From NCBI RefSeq assembly GCF_029688625.1, contig NZ_JARULC010000004.1:102574-166573 (forward strand): 64,000 nucleotides of DNA, read 5' to 3'. This document shows, in pieces, positions 60,577 through 64,000 of the stretch. Below the pieces are notes generated by a model. It was not told where the DNA came from and ran no database searches. It saw only the letters and a list, made by a program, of their open reading frames with translations. Both the position numbers and the translations under genes were made by a program. Position 1 is the stretch's first letter; each line of letters starts with the position of its first letter. This stretch comes from Qipengyuania marincola. GTDB lineage: Bacteria > Pseudomonadota > Alphaproteobacteria > Sphingomonadales > Sphingomonadaceae.

Positions 60577-61377
60577 TCAGGATGGCTGAGCCCTGATGAG
60601 CTTTGCCTCTGGATCATCGGACAGCACGACTTCAGGCAGGCCCGGCCATGAGTAGCGCTGGGGGAATTCCACGGGAGCATGGCCGACAAGTGTGTCGATA
60701 ATCCGTGAGCCTAACCTGGATACCTCGATCCGATTGCCCGCAAAGCCGGTTTCTATTCGCAGTTCCCGGCCCACGAGAAAGGCAAGCCCATGAGTTACAA
60801 GCGCGCCATCGGATTCGAAATCGAAACCCACCAAGCCGGGCGCCGGAAATGGTCCGCCGTCCTGCCACTCCGACGCCAATTGGACGAAAAGGTCGGGCGC
60901 CAGGATGCATTGCGAAGGTGTCCACATGACGGCGCGCACGGCGCCATAAGTCCTGATAATGTCTGCTGCGATACCGATCAGAGTGCGCAAAACGGGCACG
61001 GTGTGTGCCCCCTTCACCAGATGGGGCCCCGGAAACAGGCCGACGGCCTCGGTCGCGTCTTCGACATTGGCCGAGATGGAGCCGAAGCGGAAACGTGCGC
61101 TCACACTGTCCACAGGGAGGCCGGGATCGAGGCCGAGAAGATCGAAGGTCAGCCCGTCCCGCAAAAGTTCAAGCCAATTTTCGTTTGCGTGCCTCGATGG
61201 CCGTCCGCCCTCCACTTGCCCTGCCACAATGCCATTCTCCAGTGACGGATCGTGGCTGATAAAGGTCCTCGCGAATTGACGGACGTCTTCGCGAAAATCC
61301 GCAATGGCTGGACGACAGCCCGGATCGAACAGCAGCGCTATGCCCGCCGTCAATCCATGCGTTTCACCCGACGCCAC
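60577..61377 (-). CDS. Hypothetical protein upstream of the AHH nuclease
   Basis: This 266-residue soluble protein has no recognised family. It contains MWTPSQCILAPDLFVQLASEW, PAPGLVGFDFESDGALVTHGLAFLVGREL (part) and a DUF4261-like feel (enlarged beta-sheet region with LIGIAADIIRTYGAVRAVMW). GTG 61377 has GAGGGG upstream. It precedes the AHH gene on the same strand with an 87-base gap and may be cotranscribed. A regulator, adaptor or immunity protein are all possible. Confidence 0.6.
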   Translation of the reverse strand: MASGETHGLTAGIALLFDPGCRPAIADFREDVRQFARTFISHDPSLENGIVAGQVEGGRPSRHANENWLELLRDGLTFDLLGLDPGLPVDSVSARFRFGSISANVEDATEAVGLFPGPHLVKGAHTVPVLRTLIGIAADIIRTYGAVRAVMWTPSQCILAPDLFVQLASEWQDGGPFPAPGLVGFDFESDGALVTHGLAFLVGRELRIETGFAGNRIEVSRLGSRIIDTLVGHAPVEFPQRYSWPGLPEVVLSDDPEAKLIRAQPS

Positions 61378-61493
61378 CTTTCGCGACCCCTCAACTATCG
61401 AACAGTCCCCCCGACAATCCGCGCTATTTCCTTCAACCTCGGACTCTTGTCGAGTCGGATCGCCGATATTTGATCCGATATGGTTGCTTTTGT

Positions 61494-61979
61494 TTAGAAA
61501 ATGCCCGCCTCCAGCCCCTCGGCCAGCGCCTTGCCCATTGTGGCGGCGTTTTCCAGATCGATAGGTTCAACAGTCTTCTGTGCAGCGATATCTTTAGACG
61601 TCTGGGCGTTGGTGATGACGATCCACGGCTCGGTGACACGCTTCAATCGCCACCCTTTCGCAATCCGGTCCAGCTGTCGCTGTGCACCCTCCCCATCACT
61701 CCCGGCAGCGATCATCGTGGCGTAGGGTCGACCCTCGATCCTGCCAAGCACGGGGTAGTAACAACGGTCGAACATCTCCTTCATCGCTCCACTCATCGTC
61801 GCAAGATTCTCGGGGCATGCAAACAGGTATCCGCCAGCCTCGAGGAGATGTGGGGGCATGACATCGGCAGCCTTCATCAGGTGAGCGCGACCGCCGGCCC
61901 CCTCGGCCGCAGCCCGAGCGAGCGATTCCGCAGTGCCGGTGCGACTATGCCATGCGATAAGAAGCTTCGATGATGCCAT
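61494..61979 (-). CDS. Flavodoxin-like NAD(P)H-dependent reductase
   Basis: This 161-residue protein starts KLLIAWHSRTGTAESLARAAAEGAGG, a flavodoxin-like FMN phosphate-binding loop (HSRTGTAE), and contains YLFACPENLATMSGAMKEMFDRC, as in WrbA/NADPH-dependent FMN reductases. Role in electron transfer to unknown acceptors. ATG 61979 is preferred. It lies alone, divergent from recJ. Confidence 0.85.
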   Translation of the reverse strand: MASSKLLIAWHSRTGTAESLARAAAEGAGGRAHLMKAADVMPPHLLEAGGYLFACPENLATMSGAMKEMFDRCYYPVLGRIEGRPYATMIAAGSDGEGAQRQLDRIAKGWRLKRVTEPWIVITNAQTSKDIAAQKTVEPIDLENAATMGKALAEGLEAGIF

Positions 61980-62061
61980 TGCCGACACACCATCGCTGCC
62001 ACCTGTCGATTGTCAATCGCACGCCGTTCCCAGCAAGCGCACCACACGTTAAAGCAGTGGC

Positions 62062-63846
62062 ATGGCTTCGCAGGCGCTTTCCCACGTTTATGGCGTGTCA
62101 CGCTCTTTGACCGGGCGCGCCTGGCGCTGGCGGGGCGGCAACATGGATCTTAGCGCTGGAGCAGCTTCCGGTCGCGACATCGTCGACCGACTGATGATGG
62201 CCCGCGGTGCCCCTGTCGACGATCTCGAACGCCATCGCAATCCGACACTGCGCAACTTCTTGCCAGACCCCTCGATATTTCGGGACATGGAAACGGCGGC
62301 GGACCGCTTGGCACAGGCAGTCCTCGCCCAGGAAAAGGTTACCATCTACGGCGATTACGATGTCGACGGGGCGACCAGTTCCGCGCTGCTGATAAGGCTG
62401 CTCCGCGAACTCGGGCTGGAAGCCGACTATTATATCCCCGATCGCCTCCTCGAAGGCTACGGCCCGTCGGGCGAAGCGCTGGTCCGGCTCGGCAATCAGG
62501 GCAGCAGCCTCGTGGTCACGGTAGATTGCGGGGCGATGGCACATGACGCGCTGGCAATGGCGCACGATGCAGGTGTGGACGTCATCGTGGTCGATCATCA
62601 TAAATGCTCGGCCGAGCTTCCCAAGACCGTCGCGCTAGTCAATCCGAACAGGCTAGACGAAGCGGATGATGCTGCTTCGCACGGGCATTTGGCAGCTGTC
62701 GGCGTAGCTTTCCTGCTCGGCGTTGCACTCGTCAGGACGCTCCGCCAGCGTAGTTTCTTCGCAGATCGCGCGGAGCCCAATGTCCTCTCCCTTCTGGACC
62801 TCGTTGCCTTGGGCACAGTGGCCGATGTCGCGGCACTTCATGGCCTCAATCGGGCATTTGTAGCGCAGGGCCTGAAGGTGATGGCCAAGCGCGAGAATAT
62901 CGGGATGGCGGCATTGTTCGACGCCAGCAGGCTCAAGCGTGCACCGGTCTGCAGCGATCTCGGCTTCGCATTGGGGCCGCGTATCAATGCCGGCGGGCGT
63001 GTCGGCGAGTCGACGCTCGGTGTGCGCCTACTCACGACGCAATGCGTGGAGGAAGCACGAGAGATCGCGGCACAGCTGTCTGCGCTCAACGATGAACGGC
63101 GCGCAGTCGAGGCGGCCGTGCAGGAAGAGGCCGAGGCGCAACTGGCTGGCCAGCACAACCGCGCTGTCCACGTCCTGGCCGGGCGCGGCTGGCACCCCGG
63201 GGTCATCGGCATTGTGGCTGGCCGGATCAAGGAAAAGACCGGCAAGCCCTCGCTCGTCATCGCACTCGACGATGAAAGTGGCCAAGGCAAGGGATCGGGC
63301 CGGTCGATATCAGGCGTCGATCTGGGTGCCGCAATCATCCAAGCCAAGGACGAAGGCCTGCTGGTGGCAGGTGGTGGCCATGCAATGGCGGCCGGCCTCA
63401 CGATCGATGCCGCCCGCCTTGATGAATTTGCCGAGTGGATCGACAGCTTGCTGCAGGGCCGGGTCGCTCACGCCTTTGCGGACCGTGAGATGCTCCTCGA
63501 CATTGCAGTTGCACCCGGCGGGCTGGTGCCCGACCTCGTCCAGTCACTCGAGCAAGGCGGTCCCTATGGCGTCGGCTGGCCGGGCCCCAGGGTTGCGGTC
63601 GGGCCGGTGCGCCTGGTCAAATGCGATATCGTCGGCAGCGACCATGTGCGAGTGATCGCGGCTGGCGACGACGGGCGCAGCTTCAAGGGTATCGCGTTTC
63701 GCGCTGCCGACAGCGATATGGGCCAGGCACTGCTGCATGGTTCGAGCGGGCGGCGGCTGTGGCTGGCCGGGCGCGCGAAGATCGACGACTGGGGCGATCG
63801 ACCGCAGGCCGAATTGCACCTGGAAGATGCCGCTTGGGCAGATTGA
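62062..63846 (+). CDS. recJ: Single-stranded-DNA-specific exonuclease RecJ
   Basis: RecJ degrades ssDNA 5'->3' in recombination and mismatch repair. The 594-residue protein has the DHH phosphoesterase motifs YGDYDVDGATSSALL, VDHHKCSAELP and a DHHA1 GGGHAMAAG site, then an OB-type C-terminus. ATG 62062 is near the family start, with a short extra N-terminus. It is followed by tRNA-Glu. Confidence 0.96.
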   Translation: MASQALSHVYGVSRSLTGRAWRWRGGNMDLSAGAASGRDIVDRLMMARGAPVDDLERHRNPTLRNFLPDPSIFRDMETAADRLAQAVLAQEKVTIYGDYDVDGATSSALLIRLLRELGLEADYYIPDRLLEGYGPSGEALVRLGNQGSSLVVTVDCGAMAHDALAMAHDAGVDVIVVDHHKCSAELPKTVALVNPNRLDEADDAASHGHLAAVGVAFLLGVALVRTLRQRSFFADRAEPNVLSLLDLVALGTVADVAALHGLNRAFVAQGLKVMAKRENIGMAALFDASRLKRAPVCSDLGFALGPRINAGGRVGESTLGVRLLTTQCVEEAREIAAQLSALNDERRAVEAAVQEEAEAQLAGQHNRAVHVLAGRGWHPGVIGIVAGRIKEKTGKPSLVIALDDESGQGKGSGRSISGVDLGAAIIQAKDEGLLVAGGGHAMAAGLTIDAARLDEFAEWIDSLLQGRVAHAFADREMLLDIAVAPGGLVPDLVQSLEQGGPYGVGWPGPRVAVGPVRLVKCDIVGSDHVRVIAAGDDGRSFKGIAFRAADSDMGQALLHGSSGRRLWLAGRAKIDDWGDRPQAELHLEDAAWAD

Positions 63847-63879
63847 GCTTCTGCGATGCAATTGCCAGACAATCGAGGG

Positions 63880-63908
63880 TTGACGCCCTGCCCCGCCCCG
63901 CTTAAGTG
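63880..63908 (+). promoter_or_regulatory. Promoter of tRNA-Glu
   Basis: TTGACG (63880-63885), 17 bases, TAAGTG (63903-63908) give a good -35/-10 pair, about 14 bases before the expected transcription start of tRNA-Glu at about 63915-63929. Confidence 0.6.
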
Positions 63909-63928
63909 CGCCGCCACGCCACCGATGT

Positions 63929-64000
63929 GGCCCCTTCGTCTAGCGGTCTAGGACGCGGCCCTTTCACGGCTGAAACACGGGTTCGAGTCCCGTAGGGGTC
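63929..64000 (+). tRNA. tRNA-Glu (TTC), cut at window end
   Basis: Begins GGCCCCT with D-arm TCGTCTAGCGG, anticodon arm CGGCC-CTTTCAC-GGCTG giving TTC (reads GAA), and T-arm CGGG-TTCGAGT-CCCG. The acceptor 3' strand AGGGGTC reaches the window edge, so the discriminator and CCA are missing here. Confidence 0.95.

Overview
The window is GC-rich, densely packed and almost entirely chromosomal housekeeping DNA from an alphaproteobacterium. The best fit is the order Sphingomonadales, probably Erythrobacteraceae. I infer this from the sphingomonad-like gene neighbourhoods (yqeY-lipoprotein-dnaG-rpoD, serB/miaA-ilvB-ilvN-ilvC), alphaproteobacterial families such as DUF4170, DUF2177 and DUF3052, a carotenoid oxygenase, and a perfect EcfG-type stress promoter. 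No rRNA, CRISPR array, phage, transposase or integrase was seen. Nearly every gene has a recognisable family, and many neighbours overlap by 1-4 bases.

Layout. 1-1659: the 3' end of mrdA (PBP2) and rodA (rod-shape cell-wall synthesis). 1666-2806: a LuxR-type acyl-homoserine-lactone receptor without luxI, divergent from a small unknown gene. 2905-7743: tRNA-Lys, a riboflavin pair (HTH-RibB-RibA-like fusion and ribH), an EamA transporter, and a phosphotransferase with an unknown partner. 7807-12341: small membrane protein, enolase, a stress-promoter-driven cluster of four small envelope proteins, DUF4170 and a GNAT protein. 12364-17981: greA-carB-carA, with an AT-richer small gene lodged between carA and carB. 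18131-23254: yqeY, a lipoprotein, dnaG, rpoD. 23287-28329: methyltransferase, rpiB, glyA, a small membrane protein, nrdR, trmJ, chorismate mutase, rpsD. 28451-32124: small protein, M50-like protein, tgt, two outer-membrane proteins. 32239-36005: ABC exporter, carotenoid oxygenase, divergent TetR. 35975-39478: queA, cyclophilin, coaD, ispA, xseB. 39543-45165: DUF2177, two YdjM/DUF6122-type membrane proteins flanking purL, DUF3052, nitroreductase, Coq4. 45238-50584: serB, miaA, ilvB, ilvN, ilvC. 50631-56572: DUF6151, YceI, a lactate-oxidase-like enzyme, epoxide hydrolase, thioesterase, then leuA with a leucine-rich leader peptide. 56640-60046: AraC regulator, amidohydrolase, nitronate monooxygenase. 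60043-64000: AHH nuclease with an unknown neighbour, flavodoxin-like protein, recJ, tRNA-Glu (cut by the window edge).

The main themes are branched-chain amino-acid synthesis (ilvBNC, leuA), riboflavin, pyrimidine and purine synthesis, queuosine tRNA modification (tgt, queA), and information processing (dnaG, rpoD, greA, rpsD, nrdR). The items most worth a second look are: an HTH domain fused to RibB, with two matching palindromes three helical turns apart directly upstream; the EcfG-type promoter before the envelope-protein cluster; the foreign-looking gene splitting carA and carB; the leuA leader peptide and the ilvB leader terminator; the AHH nuclease pair; and five convergent gene pairs whose two stop codons share one CTAG.
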